Assembly (NCBI GenBank): GCA_014529385.2
Contig: CM043944.1
Location: 67,455,895 to 67,519,894, forward strand
Reading direction: 5' to 3'
DNA: 64,000 nt
DNA from: Adiantum capillus-veneris
Lineage: Eukaryota > Streptophyta > Polypodiopsida > Polypodiales > Pteridaceae
Of this stretch, positions 1 through 11,167 are shown one piece after another (within the stretch, counting starts at the first letter, position 1; the number at the start of each line of letters is the position of its first letter). The notes under the pieces are model-generated. The model had not been told where the DNA came from. It searched no databases and saw only the letters and a list, made by a program, of their open reading frames with translations. The translations under genes and the position numbers were made by a program.

Positions 1-553
1 AGGGACCCTCAATTATTCTCTACTTTGAGTGATTTATGGAATTTATTTGAAGATGAAATCTATGTACTTGTGAATATTTATATGGGAGGGATGGAAAAAA
101 AAATGACGGAGCCGATAAGGTTATTGGTGACTTTTGACGGCGGTGAAGGCACACAAAGTTTTTCAAGGCTTGTGTGCATAGATCTTAAGGGATAGAATGA
201 TAATAAAACATGTATAGGGAATGACAGGCAATGGAAGCTAGCATATTTAGGACTGCTAACGCACACTTAGGAATATATATTTACATAAATACAAAAAAAT
301 TGAAAAATCCCTTTATACTTAGGTCCTTTATTTGATAGAAAATATTTACAGGTAAAGAGGACCTCAAATTGTATTTTGTCTCCTCATCCAATGACTCACT
401 CAATAATTTAATAAGAAATGTGATAAAAACTCTAATCAGACACAAACTTATTTACAATGAAAAAGCAAGCCTAGTCATTGTGCTAGGGTGTTTTTGTGGG
501 GTGAAGTGGCTTCTTAAAATATTTTATGAGAGCCAAAAAAATGGCTCTCATTT
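1..553 (-). repeat. 3' LTR of element A (partial)
   Basis: Positions 1-235 match 15,288-15,515 almost base for base, starting from the shared AGGGACCCTCAATTATTC. On the minus strand the LTR begins near 553, just after a purine run (complement of 554-562). About 320 bp of this LTR (240-553) has no counterpart in the right-hand LTR. The rest lies before the window. Confidence 0.75.
526..551 (-). other. Hairpin at the start of the A LTR
   Basis: Perfect 10-base inverted repeat, ATGAGAGCCA and TGGCTCTCAT, around an A-rich loop, placed at the first bases of the LTR. The LTRs of A1 begin with a similar but weaker AGCC-T-run-GGCT hairpin (about 998-1,016 and 5,526-5,542). Confidence 0.6.
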
Positions 554-578
554 AGCCCTTCCCTAGATGATGATACAT

Positions 579-993
579 TCATGTACCATCAAAAGGCATA
601 TCTTCCAATGAGAGTGTTCTTCGATCCTTTGTGATATTTGGTGCCTCAATCGAATCTTCATCTTGTAGTGCCAAGCTCAAAGACTTACATGGTATTGTAG
701 TTGCTCGATGCTCTTGTAGATCCTCTGGTAGAACTCAACTCGCGTAGGGCTTTAGTCTATAACCATTCACCTTCTTGGAGTGCTCCTTGCTATCCAAATC
801 CATAACTTGATAGTAGCGTGAGTACTAGGCCTTCTTCACAATGTAGGGACCCTACCATCTAGTATTGAACTTCACATCAAAGCGGTTGTAAAGGCGATTA
901 TCATACCTTAGCACCAAATCTCCTTCCTTGGTCCCTTCGTCTTTCACCTTTTTGTCGAGCTTGTCCTTTATTTGCGTAGCCTTTCTTTTATAG
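579..993 (-). pseudogene. Post-integrase tail of element A pol
   Basis: Minus-strand reading gives the C-terminal pol tail found after Ty3 integrases: a KRKATQIKDKLDKK helix, GDLVLRYDNRLYNRFDVKF, a GPYIVKKA strand and KKVNGYRLKPY, ending at a TGA (complement of 579-581). The RYD-N-RF-VKF and GPY-V pattern is shared with B (near 27,800) and G (near 62,730). It is the last part of the integrase polyprotein, cut from the rest by A1. At least one in-frame stop and a frameshift are present. Confidence 0.75.
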
Positions 994-3382
994 TGATAGC
1001 CGTTTTTTGGCTTTTCATAATTGCCATGGTAAGCTACCTCACCCTATCAAATCACTCAAACATTTTGGTTATCCCTACCATTTCACTCTACATAGGCGTG
1101 TGTGAGTTAGGGGACTTTCCCCATATCTTCTTAAAAACCCTCAATTAGCTAGTCACTGTGTTAGTTGAGCCAAAAAAATAAAAAATATATAAGTATATTA
1201 TGGCCCATTTGTGTGTAAATATTTCATTGTATATAGAGCCTAAATAAAAGGATTTTTCATAATTATTTCAATATTTCATGCAAGCTTCTCTTATTTTTGG
1301 TGTAACTCCATCCCAACCAAAAAAAACTAGTTCTATTTATGTGTATATTTTTTCACTATTGTGATTTTTTCCTTCCTACATCTATTCCCTATTACTCTCA
1401 TAAATTAGACCACAAAAATTATTAATCTTTTTATGATAGAATTATAATGAGAGAGATTTATTTTGACCCCTTTATAATTTTTCCACCTATATTATTTATA
1501 TTTGACATGTACGTATGTTTTTAGACCCCTCAATATTTGATTTTCTTAGTTGTACTATTCATTTATATCATGATCTCAACAATATCTTCAATTATAGAGC
1601 TACCAAATAAGGTCAAGGGTATGTGGAATGCATGCATGCACCATGGGGAGCTCACTCTTGGAGGTATTCAAAAGAATCATCCAAAGAAGGACCTCACAAG
1701 GACCTTGTGCAGTGGAAAAAACAGTCGGTTTTGCTGAATTTTTAAAGATCACATGCTCCCCGAATTTGAAAGAGTGATACAAACAAAATTTTTAGCTCGT
1801 GAGTTGAACTTTCACCTAAAGTTTTTTCATATTTTTTAAAGCTACGAGCTGTGAGCTATGATTTTATTGGTGAACCCCAGTTTGCCCATGCTATGCAGCC
1901 ACACTCCCTCTTCCACTTTATTATTTTCCTCTTTCACACACACTCCTCCCCTTCCTTCCCACTGCCAAACCTGCAACTCCCATGTCCTAATTCACCCTCT
2001 TCACCATTTCCACATCTCTCACACCTCCATAGCCTTCATCCTCCATTTCTGCACTCTATGTGTCCCCCTTTCTCTCTACATATATGTCCATATTACCTTA
2101 CTCTCTTCAGCTTTGTAAATAACTTCAAAAAATCAGCAAAAATCCAAGGATATCCTCTGCAAATGAATTCTACCGCTGCTGTAAAGAGGTAATGTCAACT
2201 TCTCCATGCTTCAACCTTGCTTTACAAGCTTATCCCTTCTCTAACTTTTCTCATCATATATCTCACCATTTGGTGAATGATTTTGTAAATATTTTGTATT
2301 GATAACTACTAACCACTAACCTTATTGTAAAATGCACCCTCTACTAGAGTAGGCACTCCCAAATTATTCACTCAATCCTCTCTTCTTTCATTCTGAATAA
2401 TTCTCTTCCCTTGAGCCCACATCCATGTGACTCAAAGGACAAGAGATACCCACCCTCATAAAATAAAAATAAAAATATGCATAATCTTTTATTTCTTCAA
2501 ATAAACTTGATTATGTCTAATCCTAATCGGGGCTTCTAAAACCTATAAATAGAGCCCTTCTCTCCCTCGTAAATGATCACATGATTACACTACACCACAC
2601 CATTCTCAACACATAACACACCACTCTTCAAGCCTAGTTGTGTAGATTGTGTGCATCGTGAGTGCTCTATTCCATCATTACACATAGGTGCATGGAGAAG
2701 CTTGAAGTTAGTTATGCCATCTAGAGGAGTGGAGTGTATGCCATACTCTTCACCACACTTGTAGCCTACTCTTGTGCATAAATAAGATTTATAGTTTTGG
2801 GTGCAATTGTATGGTGCAATTACGACTCCTCTCTCCAAATTGACTTGATAAGTTGGCTAATCAGGTGGTTGAAGGTATATTGTCCTTGAAGTTTGTTGTG
2901 CCATTTCATGCTTGGTGGTTTGAGGGCTTGTTGAATTGTTTGCCTAAAAGGTAAATTGTAAGAGGGTGCTCGGTGAGAGGGCTCCCGTGACCCTAAGGCA
3001 ATTTGTGTATTGGCAACAAGGTCAAGTTTTGTGTTGTCTCTCTATTTCTCATCAAGCTGTGTGTGCATCTAGTCTTTAAGGCTAAGACTGAGTTGCTCAA
3101 GTTGATTTGTGCTCTTTACCTCTCTCTGGCATGGTGAATGTTTGTGTTTGGTGTGTGTGGCTATCTTGCATTCCCCCCTCTTTGTGCGTTTGAGTACAAG
3201 GAGATATCACGTGCGTGCTAGTTCGCATCTACAACTAGGTGGTGCCCCTTTTTTTGTTTGGTTTCTGGATGTGGGTTGTTGTTGTCTCTGATTGTGGTTG
3301 CCCCAGCCCCAATTGAGCAGCACGGGAGGCTCGAAGGGTGTTGAGAGGCCGCTCTTCTTGTTGCCCGTCCCAGACCGCCTCA
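994..3382 (+). repeat. 5' LTR of A1
   Basis: 2,389 bp, TGATAGCC to GACCGCCTCA. It matches 5,522-8,119 almost base for base apart from two blocks of roughly 100 bp present only in the 3' copy (near 5,810-5,920 and 6,820-6,920). It holds no gene. Its apparent reading frames at 1,537 and 1,851 recur in the 3' LTR simply because the DNA is repeated. Confidence 0.9.
2544..2551 (+). promoter_or_regulatory. TATA box in A1 5' LTR
   Basis: TATAAATA in the context AACCTATAAATAGAGC, as expected for the U3 promoter of a plant LTR. The same box recurs at 7,277-7,284 in the 3' LTR. Confidence 0.65.
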
Positions 3383-3385
3383 AAT

Positions 3386-3403
3386 TGGTGCCCCCACGGA
3401 GGA
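3386..3403 (+). other. Primer-binding site of A1
   Basis: TGGTGCCCCCACGGAGGA begins three bases after the LTR end. B has the related TGGTGACCCCATGGAGGA, and A has TGGTATCCCCACTAAGG. The shared form supports a common priming mechanism. I do not recognise the matching tRNA. About 290 bp of untranslated leader follow before gag, with nothing recognisable. Confidence 0.6.
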
Positions 3404-3697
3404 ATGACTTTGTGCTTATTATTGTTGTATTGCATGAATGCTTGAATTTTAGCATAATCAAGTAGTAGATTATATAAATCATGAAAGCTTGTATGACTGA
3501 GTTTAATTTCAAGGCAAAAAATTTTATCTAGAATATGGTTTGGATTAGCATAACATAAGAAAGGAAAAAAACATTTTCACATAAGAATCTAAAATTCATG
3601 TTGAAAGACCTTTCAAAACTTATTGTAGTTAGTTGATGTCATGAGAGGAAATGATTGTTTGGAACTAATCTTTGTGTGGTTCTAGCATTGAGAGACT

Positions 3698-4452
3698 ATG
3701 ACACGCTATACCTTTGATGATATCCCAATCTTCTTCGGAAATCTAGAAGAAGATGTTGATGATTTTCTTGCTGATTTTAAAATGGTTTGTCGTATCCTTG
3801 GTAAAAGGGATGACATTGAAAAAGGAGATTTTCTATTGCTATGCCTTAGAGGCAACGCTGAGCAATGGTTTTGGAGTATGTCTTCTCAGATTGAAGATGG
3901 GTATACCCAAATTTCCAAAGCTTTGAAGACCAGATTCTCTAAATTTCCAACAACGGAGAAAGCATGGGCTTCATTAGGGAGACTTCAACAACATGGTGAA
4001 GACTACTATGCTTATGAGGATATTTTTCTGGTCAATGGGGAGGATGTGGGTTTAGTTCTACATTTCTAGATTATGTAAAAATGGAGCAATTTATTTCGGG
4101 TTTATCTCCTTTCCTAAAGACTAAGGTTACTTGTAGTGGACCCGCTACCTTTGAAGAAGCGGTCACTATCGCCCGAAGGAAGTTTCACAAGTACTTCTAC
4201 ATCAAAAATGGTTTCCATCATGCTGGAAGAACCAACCATCATGAAAGTTTTTCTATCAAGGATTCATCTCCTTTGCCATACTTGTCTCCTTCTACTCCGA
4301 CAAATGTTGAAGAAGTTACTTACATGCGAACTGATTATTCAAGTGCTAAAGTGTGTGCCAAAGATTCAAATGTGGAATCTCCTTCTTCTACCTTTATCAC
4401 AAGCATGCAAAATCGACACAAGATATCTCAAATGGCATTGATGATTCAATAA
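3698..4452 (+). pseudogene. Gag of A1
   Basis: Structural capsid protein that would package element RNA in cytoplasmic particles. The first 123 codons (3,698-4,069) start MTRYTFDDIPIFFGN and contain FLADFKMVCRIL, AEQWFWSMSS and EDYYAYED, which align with A gag (FLANFKMSCHI, ASTWFDTLSD, DDYYFYKQ). A frameshift near 4,040-4,080 moves the rest (SGLSPFLKTKV, FEEAVTIARRKF) into another frame. These are standard Retrotrans_gag landmarks. No CCHC zinc knuckle is seen. The start is the first ATG of the open stretch. Confidence 0.75.
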
Positions 4453-5474
4453 TGGATACATCCAACCTTTTGGTGGAGGATCAAATTCTAGTCCGAGTAG
4501 ACGAAGCTTTTGTGCAACATGACTCTATGGAGAATGAAGACCTTGAAGGTAACCTTGATCTTATGGAATGTTCTGAGAGTGTATCTTGTCTAAAAGAAGA
4601 GAGTGAAGAAGAAGATGAGATCATAGGTGGGGAGATCATAGCCCCAATCATCTTCACATTGGGTTTCACCTCTTCAAAGTCAACTTCTCCTCTCTTCACA
4701 TATACCTTTCATCGAGGGCACCATACCTTCTTAAGTGGAAGAGGACATGAATACTTGGTGATGAACGGATGTTTCCAAACCTTCTTCATTTGGTTCTTTG
4801 GTGTATGGAGGTCGCACATTGTGATGCTTCTGGTCTTCATCATAGATGAAAAACTTGTTGATTGCTACATGTAGATATTTCATGAATCGGTACCAAAATA
4901 TATTCTCTTCCAATGTGTTGGAAGCAATAGAAACCTTCGTCTATTATCTACTTATGTGGTAAACCATTTGCAATATCTTCCAATAGCAGTTGGAAGCATG
5001 GATCAAGCTTTCCTAAATCATGAAGATCATAGAAATTTTGAATTGATGAGCCTACCCAGGTTGAATGAAATTTATGAGCTACAGTTCAGGAATTTGCTCA
5101 TACAAGCTCTTAAAGATCGTAGCAGATACATCAACTTTACATAGGACGAAGAGCAACCAATCTTTTATATCACATTCATAGTGATAGATGCAATGATGGA
5201 CAACAATAAAATCTACAAGTTTCTTCAACCGAAATCAGTAAGTGATTCCATACCAGACATCTCTCTTTGGGAAAGATATTTCAAGATCTCTGATCCTGGG
5301 GGGTGCTTATGGAAACTTTCTCAATGGAGGAGGTTTACTCCATCACTTCATTACGTCCTGCTATTGGCTCGGAGAACCTTCCATATCACACAAGGTTTTT
5401 TAATCATACAACAAAGGTTCTTCAAAGATGAGAGCAGACAAAGACAGATGTTACACAATCTACAGGTTGTATGA
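4453..5474 (+). pseudogene. Unrecognised coding stretch downstream of A1 gag
   Basis: A chain of open stretches, broken at about 4,872, 5,142 and 5,472, follows gag. The first is acidic (EESEEEDEIIGG). Later parts include SMDQAFLNHEDH, LPRLNEIYELQFRNLL and DSIPDISLWERYF. No protease, RT, RNase H or integrase motif is present and I do not recognise a family. It could be a degraded extension of gag or an acquired segment. Confidence 0.45.
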
Positions 5475-5482
5475 TCGGATAA

Positions 5483-5517
5483 ATGGTACATGAATGTACC
5501 ATTATCTAAGGGGGGGG
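5483..5517 (+). promoter_or_regulatory. Palindrome and polypurine tract of A1
   Basis: ATGGTACATGAATGTACCAT (5,483-5,502) is a perfect inverted repeat with a two-base loop. The G-rich tract AAGGGGGGGG at 5,508-5,517 follows at once and would prime plus-strand DNA. Element A has nearly the same palindrome at the same place (complement of about 571-590, one mismatch). Confidence 0.7.
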
Positions 5518-5521
5518 CTTA

Positions 5522-8119
5522 TCATAGCCGTTTTTCGGCTTTCCATAATTGCCATAGTAAGCTACCTCACCCTATCAAATCACTCTAACATTTTGGTTAT
5601 CCCTACCATTTCACTGTACATAAGCGTGTGTGAGTTAGGGGACTTTCCCCATATCTTCTTAAAAACCCTCAATTAGCTAGTCACTGGGCTAGTTGAGCCA
5701 AAAAAATAAAAATATAACAAATATATAAGTATGTTATGGCCCATTTGTGTGTAAATATTTCACTGTATATAGGGCGTAAATAAAAGGATTTTTCATAATT
5801 ATTTTGGTATTTATTTAAATATTTCTACCTATGGTGTGTTATTTATGCTATGTACATTGACTCACCATCACCATATTTTTTCTTACCATTTTGCATACTC
5901 TTTATTCTATATAAAAATAATTTCATGCAAGCTTCTCTTATTTTTGGTGTAACTCCATCCCAACAAAAATCCAAAACAACCTAGTTCTATTTATGTGTAT
6001 ATTTTTTCACTATTGTGATTTTTTCCTTCCTACATCTATTCCCTATTACTCTCATAAATTAGACCACAAAAATTATTAATCTTTTTATGATAGAATTATA
6101 ATGAGAGAGATTTATTTTGACCCCTTTATAATTTTTCCACCTATATTATTTATATTTGACATGTACGTATGTTTTTAGACCCCTCAATATTTGATTTTCT
6201 TAGTTGTACTATTCATTTATATCATGATCTCAACAATATCTTCAATTATAGAGCTACCAAATAAGGTCAAGGGTATGTGGAATGCATGCATGCACCATGG
6301 GGAGCTCACTCTTGGAGGTATTCAAAAGAATCATCCAAAGAAGGACCTCACAAGGACCTTGTGCAGTGGAAAAAACAGTCGGTTTTGCTGAATTTTTAAA
6401 GATCACATGCTCCCCGAATTTGAAAGAGTGATACAAACAAAATTTTTAGCTCGTGAGTTGAACTTTCACCTAAAGTTTTTTCATATTTTTTAAAGCTACG
6501 AGCTGTGAGCTATGATTTTATTGGTGAACCCCAGTTTGCCCATGCTATGCAGCCACACTCCCTCTTCCACTTTATTATTTTCCTCTTTCACACACACTCC
6601 TCCCCTTCCTTCCCACTGCCAAACCTGCAACTCCCATGTCCTAATTCACCCTCTTCACCATTTCCACATCTCTCACACCTCCATAGCCTTCATCCTCCAT
6701 TTCTGCACCCTATGTGTCCCCCTTTCTCTCTACATATATGTCCATATTACCATACTCTCTTCAGCTTTGTAAAGAACTTCAAAAAATCAGCAAAAATCCA
6801 AGGATAACCTCTGCAAATGAAGGATTTTATCATGAATTTTCCAAGGTTTGAAGATAACATAGCTTCATCGACACGCGTTACTTCGCTATGCTGACCGCTT
6901 CTTCTACCGGTGCTGTAAGAGGTGAATGTCAACCTGTCCAAGCTTCAACCTTGCTTTACAAGATTATCCCTTCTCAACTTTTCTCATCATATATCTCACC
7001 ATTTGGTGAATGATTTTGTAAATATTTTGTAGTGATAACTACTAACCATTAACCTTATTGTAAAATGCACCCTCTACTAGAGTAGGCACTCCCAAATTAT
7101 TCACTCAATCCTCTCTCCTTTCATCCTCAATAATTCTCTTCCCTTGAGCCCACATCCATGTGACTCAAAGGACAAGAGATACCCACCCTCATAAAATAAA
7201 AATAAAAATATGCATAATCTTTTATTTCTTCAAATAAACTTGATTATGTCTAATCCTAATCGGGGCTTCTAAAACCTATAAATAGAGCCCTTCTCTCCCT
7301 TGTAAATGATCACATGATCACACTACACCACACCATTCTCAACACATAACACACCACTCTTCAAGCCTAGTTGTGTAGAGTGTGTGCATCGTGAGTGCTC
7401 TATTCCATCATTACACATAGGTGCATGGAGAAGCTTGAAGTTAGTTATGCCATCTAGAGGAGTGGAGTGTATGCCATACTCTTCACCACACTTGTAGCCT
7501 ACTCTTGTGCATAAATAAGATTTATAGTTTTGGGTGCAATTGTATGGTGCAATTACGACTCCTCTCTCCAAATTGTCTTGATAAGTTGGCTAATCAGGTG
7601 GTTGAAGGTATATTGTCCTTGAAGTTTGTTGTGACATTTCATGCTTGGTGGTTTGAGGGCTTGTTGAATTGTTTTCCTAAAAGGTAAATTGTAAGAGGGT
7701 TCTCAGTGAGAGGGCTCCCGTGACCCTAAGGCAATTTGTGTATTGGTAACAAGGTCAAGTTTTGTGTTGTCTCTCTATTTCTCATCAAGCTTTGTGTGCA
7801 TCTAGTCTTTAATTAAGGCTAAGACTGAGTTGCTCAAGTTGATTTGTGCTCTTTACCTCTCTATGGCATGGTGAATGTTTGTGTTTGGTGTGTATGGCTA
7901 TCTTGCATTCCCCTCTCTTTGTGCATTTGAGTACAAGGATATATCACGTGCGTCCTAGTTCGCATCTACAACTAGGTGGTGCCCCTTTTCTTGTTTGGTT
8001 TCTGGCTGTGGGTTGTTGTTGTCTCTGATTGTGCTTACCCCAGCCGCAATTGAGCAGCACGGGAGCCTCGAAGGGTGTTTAGAGGACACTCTTCTTGTTG
8101 CCTGCCCCGGACCGCCTCA
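5522..8119 (+). repeat. 3' LTR of A1
   Basis: 2,598 bp, matching the 5' LTR with two extra blocks of about 100 bp each. TATAAATA lies at 7,277-7,284. It ends CCGGACCGCCTCA, followed by ATAG, the right-hand target duplication. Confidence 0.9.
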
Positions 8120-8123
8120 ATAG

Positions 8124-8980
8124 CATAAGACGCCTCCCGTTTCCATCCTAGTTGTGATAGGGTGAGAAGATGATCTTCCCATGTTGATTCTTCTCCTTGT
8201 GCCACATTTCCATGAAGTTGCATCGTTGGAATGTTAAGCTCGATTGGTTGCAAAGCTTCTTGACCATAGACTAGGTGGAATGGTGTGAACTCTATCGCTT
8301 CCTTGTAGGTAGTTTGATAGGCCCACAATGCTCCATCCAAGAAGTCATCCCATAGCTTTGTCTTGTTCTTTACCATCTTCCAGATGATTCCTACAATGAT
8401 ACCATTAGCCTTCTCTACCAAACCATTTGACTGAGGATAGTATGATGTGCTATGCCGATGTAGAATGTGAAGCTCATCACAAACTTCGAGCTTCTACCCA
8501 CCTAGTCATGTAGTCTATGGGCCACCAAGATATACAATTTTCCATTTTTAGTCGTAGGCAATGGACCCATAGCATCAATGCCCCATTTTTCAAACGGACC
8601 ATTTGCAAGGACTAACTCACGTGGACCATGCAACAGGTGCTTGTTTCCATTAATCTGACAATTGTGGCAGCTTTTACACCAATGTTGAACATCACTGTGC
8701 AAGCTTGGCCGGACCTACCCGGCAAGCAAAATCTTTTTTGCAGTGAGCTCTTGTGCAAAATGACCACGACACGCTTCCTCATGCAAACCTTCAAGAATGG
8801 CTGGAAGCCCCTTGGTTGTCGGTATTCTCCTACAAAATTGATCTTTTCCTCTTTGGTAGAGGGAACCCTCCAAAAACAAATACAAACTCACCTTCTTAAT
8901 GAGCCTCCTCTTTTGAGCCTTTGTGAAGCCCTCTAGAAACTCGCCCTCTAAAATGTAGCTCACAATGACAGCCAAATGAC
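8124..8980 (-). pseudogene. Integrase of element A, N-terminal and core parts
   Basis: The enzyme would insert element DNA into chromosomes. From about 8,975 down to 8,715 it has the region before the zinc finger and EACRGHFA. From 8,702 down: DVQHWCKSCHNC (zinc-binding cysteines) and FEKWGIDAMGPLP with the first catalytic Asp. Between about 8,500 and 8,421 much of the catalytic core is gone, including the second Asp. The third motif survives as NGLVEKANG near 8,410, followed by ALWAYQTTYK and TPFHLVYGQEAL. The sequence stops at A1's insertion (8,119). Confidence 0.8.
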
Positions 8981-9031
8981 TCCATCCCCTGATACCTTGG
9001 TTGCTTTATCCATTGTTGTTGCCATGATGAC

Positions 9032-9445
9032 CTACATTTCACTCTCAACACATGCAATTGATTTTTGGGCAAGCAAATTAGAATCTTCATTTTGTTTCCT
9101 AGGAATATGATACAATTGTACTTCTTCAAATTGATTGAAGGGTCTACGGATGGCATGAACCTTTTGCCTTAGCCTTTCATTCTTACAAGCCCAAATACCT
9201 AGAATTTGCTTCACAATGAGAAGTGCATCCCCTTTTACCATGAGACGCCGTATCTTTTGAGAAACACACATCTGCAAACCATGGATTAGTATGTTGTACT
9301 TTGCTTCATTGTTTCTTGTGGAACCATGCAAATTGACATGCTCTTTCATAACAACCTCACCATTTGAATCAAGCAACACAAGACCTCCCCTGCTGTTCTT
9401 GTAGCCTTTTTAAATGCTCCATTAAAAAACAAGGTGAATGCATTA
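9032..9445 (-). pseudogene. Second RNase H domain of element A
   Basis: RNase H domain lying between the normal RT-RNase H and the integrase. Visible landmarks are NNEAKYNILIHGLQMC (the catalytic Glu motif) and VKGDALLIVKQILGIW (the third acidic motif). Upstream, FFNGAFKK stands where an Asp is expected, so the first catalytic Asp appears changed to Asn. G has the same change and B keeps Asp. A frameshift near 9,400 separates this motif from the rest. Confidence 0.72.
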
Positions 9446-9519
9446 GGTAAATACCTTGGTGGTCGTAAGGGTAGGGTTTTCACTTCAGGCACCTTGATGT
9501 CCCTTTCATGCATTCTATA

Positions 9520-9879
9520 TTAGGTGATAATCCCTCCTAATTGTGCACACACACTATCTTCTACTCTGAAAGAGTATTGGAACTCTTGCAATTCCATGAT
9601 CCATTTTGAAATCCTGCGACTTAGTGTCATTTGAGATGACACCCAAGGAAATAAGTTTTCAACAATGATTATGATAAAGGGTTTTGGTAGGAGGTAGGAT
9701 CTAAACTTTCTCACTACCAAGACAAGAGAAATCATCATAGATTTTTCTTCTGTGTAGTTCTTTTCAAGTGCATCCATGACCCGGCTAGCAAAGTAGACAG
9801 GCCGCATCCTAGTGCTATTGAGGATCTTGTTGCAACAATACTGCACCCAATGTCTCGTTACCCACACTTGAGCTAACAA
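9520..9879 (-). pseudogene. RNase H domain of element A (RT-linked)
   Basis: The landmarks RPVYFASRVM, EKNYTEEKSMM and VRKFRSYLLPKP match the RNase H that follows Ty3 RT, which removes template RNA. The preceding part (SVGNETLGAVLLQQ) lies in another frame, 9,815 onward, so a frameshift joins RT and RNase H here. The C-terminal WIMELQEFQYSF is also seen in B as WVLELQEFQFTF. Confidence 0.78.
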
Positions 9880-10900
9880 AGAATGTAGACTCCCAATGTG
9901 GAGCCATGAGCATCAGTAGTTCCAACAAAACCATTTTTATACAAAAAAAGTACTCTTCAAGATCATCAGACCATGCAAACTCTACATGTTGTGTCAAATT
10001 TTGGAGGGGGTGAAGTAACTCTGATGCCAAGTGAATGAAGCGTGACATGTACTTCACCTTTTTAATAAATGAAATTACCTCCTTAAGGCTCTTTGGTGAT
10101 GGTATCTCAATGAGAGCTTTTGCCTTTGCTTGATCCACCTCAATGCCTTTGGAAGAAACCTTGTGACCAGGAAAGATCACTTCATTCTCACCTATGTGGC
10201 ACTTGTTGAGTTTGAGTTGACCTCCCATATCATATAGCTTCTTCAAGCCTTCTTCTACCTTCTGTAGATGCGATGATTTAGAGCTATAGATGTAAAAATC
10301 ATCTATGAATACTCTAATAGCCTTCCCAAAGAATGCTTAAAAAACCATGTTCATGAATCATTGAAACATTGCTGGAACATTTGTCAAACCAAACGGCATG
10401 GCTCTAAAAGCATAACAACCCCAAGGGGTGATGAAAGTTGTTTTTAATTGATCCTCCAATGCAATACCTATTTGAAAGTAACCAGAGTAGCCATCACATA
10501 CCATGTACTTTCTTTACCTGCTACCTCATTAAGAATATCATCTTGAATTGGGAGGGGAAAGTGATTTTTTTTTGTTGCCTCGTTGAGTGGACAATAATCG
10601 ACACATACCCTCTACTTGCCATTCTTTTTTGGAGTGACCACAACTGGAGACACCAACTCAAAATTCTTTATGGGATAGATGAACCCTGCCACTAGAAGCT
10701 TCCTCACCTCTTTGAGTAGTGCTTGCTCCTTGATGACTCCTAACCTTCGTAGCTTTGGTGCTTTATGTTTGGCCTCTAGATTTAGCTCGATCTTGTGTCA
10801 AATGGCATCCACTCTACATACATCTGTGTAATCTTTAGCAAAAATCCTAGGAAAATTTCTTAGCACACTTTTAAACTCCTCTCTTTCCTCCCAAGTAAGA
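9880..10900 (-). pseudogene. Reverse transcriptase of element A
   Basis: Read on the minus strand, about 10,890 to 9,880. Visible are EATKKNHFPLP, a thumb or connection segment CHIGENEVIFPGHKVSS (near 10,190), and the catalytic box FIDDFYIYSS at about 10,280-10,310 with both Asp residues kept. FIKKVKYMSRFI follows. Several stops and frameshifts interrupt 10,330-10,700. It copies element RNA into DNA in intact relatives. An acidic linker (10,900-11,167) separates it from protease. Confidence 0.8.
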
Positions 10901-11167
10901 GTCTTTGACAACATACCATCTAGGATTTTTTCATCATGCACACTTTGGTTCTCATGGGGGCCTACCTCTTCTAAACCTTGGCAAGATGTCTCTTTGTTAT
11001 TTGGCCAAACTTACACTCATGACTTCCATGGATGACTCCTCCTCTGTAGTGCTACCATTGCTTTCTTCTTCCGAGGTTTCATCGGTACAATCATCCCCAC
11101 TTTCAGTTTGAGAAGATTTCTCATGGAGCTCCTCTTGACGTTGCTCCTTCATGTCAAAGAAAACCTT

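Larger units (their letters stand above)
994..8119 (+). mobile_element. Element A1: gag-only non-autonomous LTR retrotransposon inserted in A integrase
   Basis: Two long, nearly identical direct repeats (994-3,382 and 5,522-8,119) enclose about 2.1 kb. The element is flanked by ATAG at 990-993 and 8,120-8,123, a likely target duplication. It has a primer site after the 5' LTR, a gag, a second unrecognised coding stretch and a polypurine tract before the 3' LTR. No RT, protease or integrase motif is visible. Both flanks are integrase or post-integrase sequence of A on the other strand. The gag and LTRs resemble those of A, so A-type elements probably mobilised it. Confidence 0.88.

Noticed and set aside
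1851-2192. Long open frame with Ser/Pro/His-rich wording, repeated at 6,505-6,807
   Set aside because: It lies inside both LTRs of A1, overlaps another frame of similar length, and is repeated only because the LTR is repeated. No motif or conserved frame against A's LTR.
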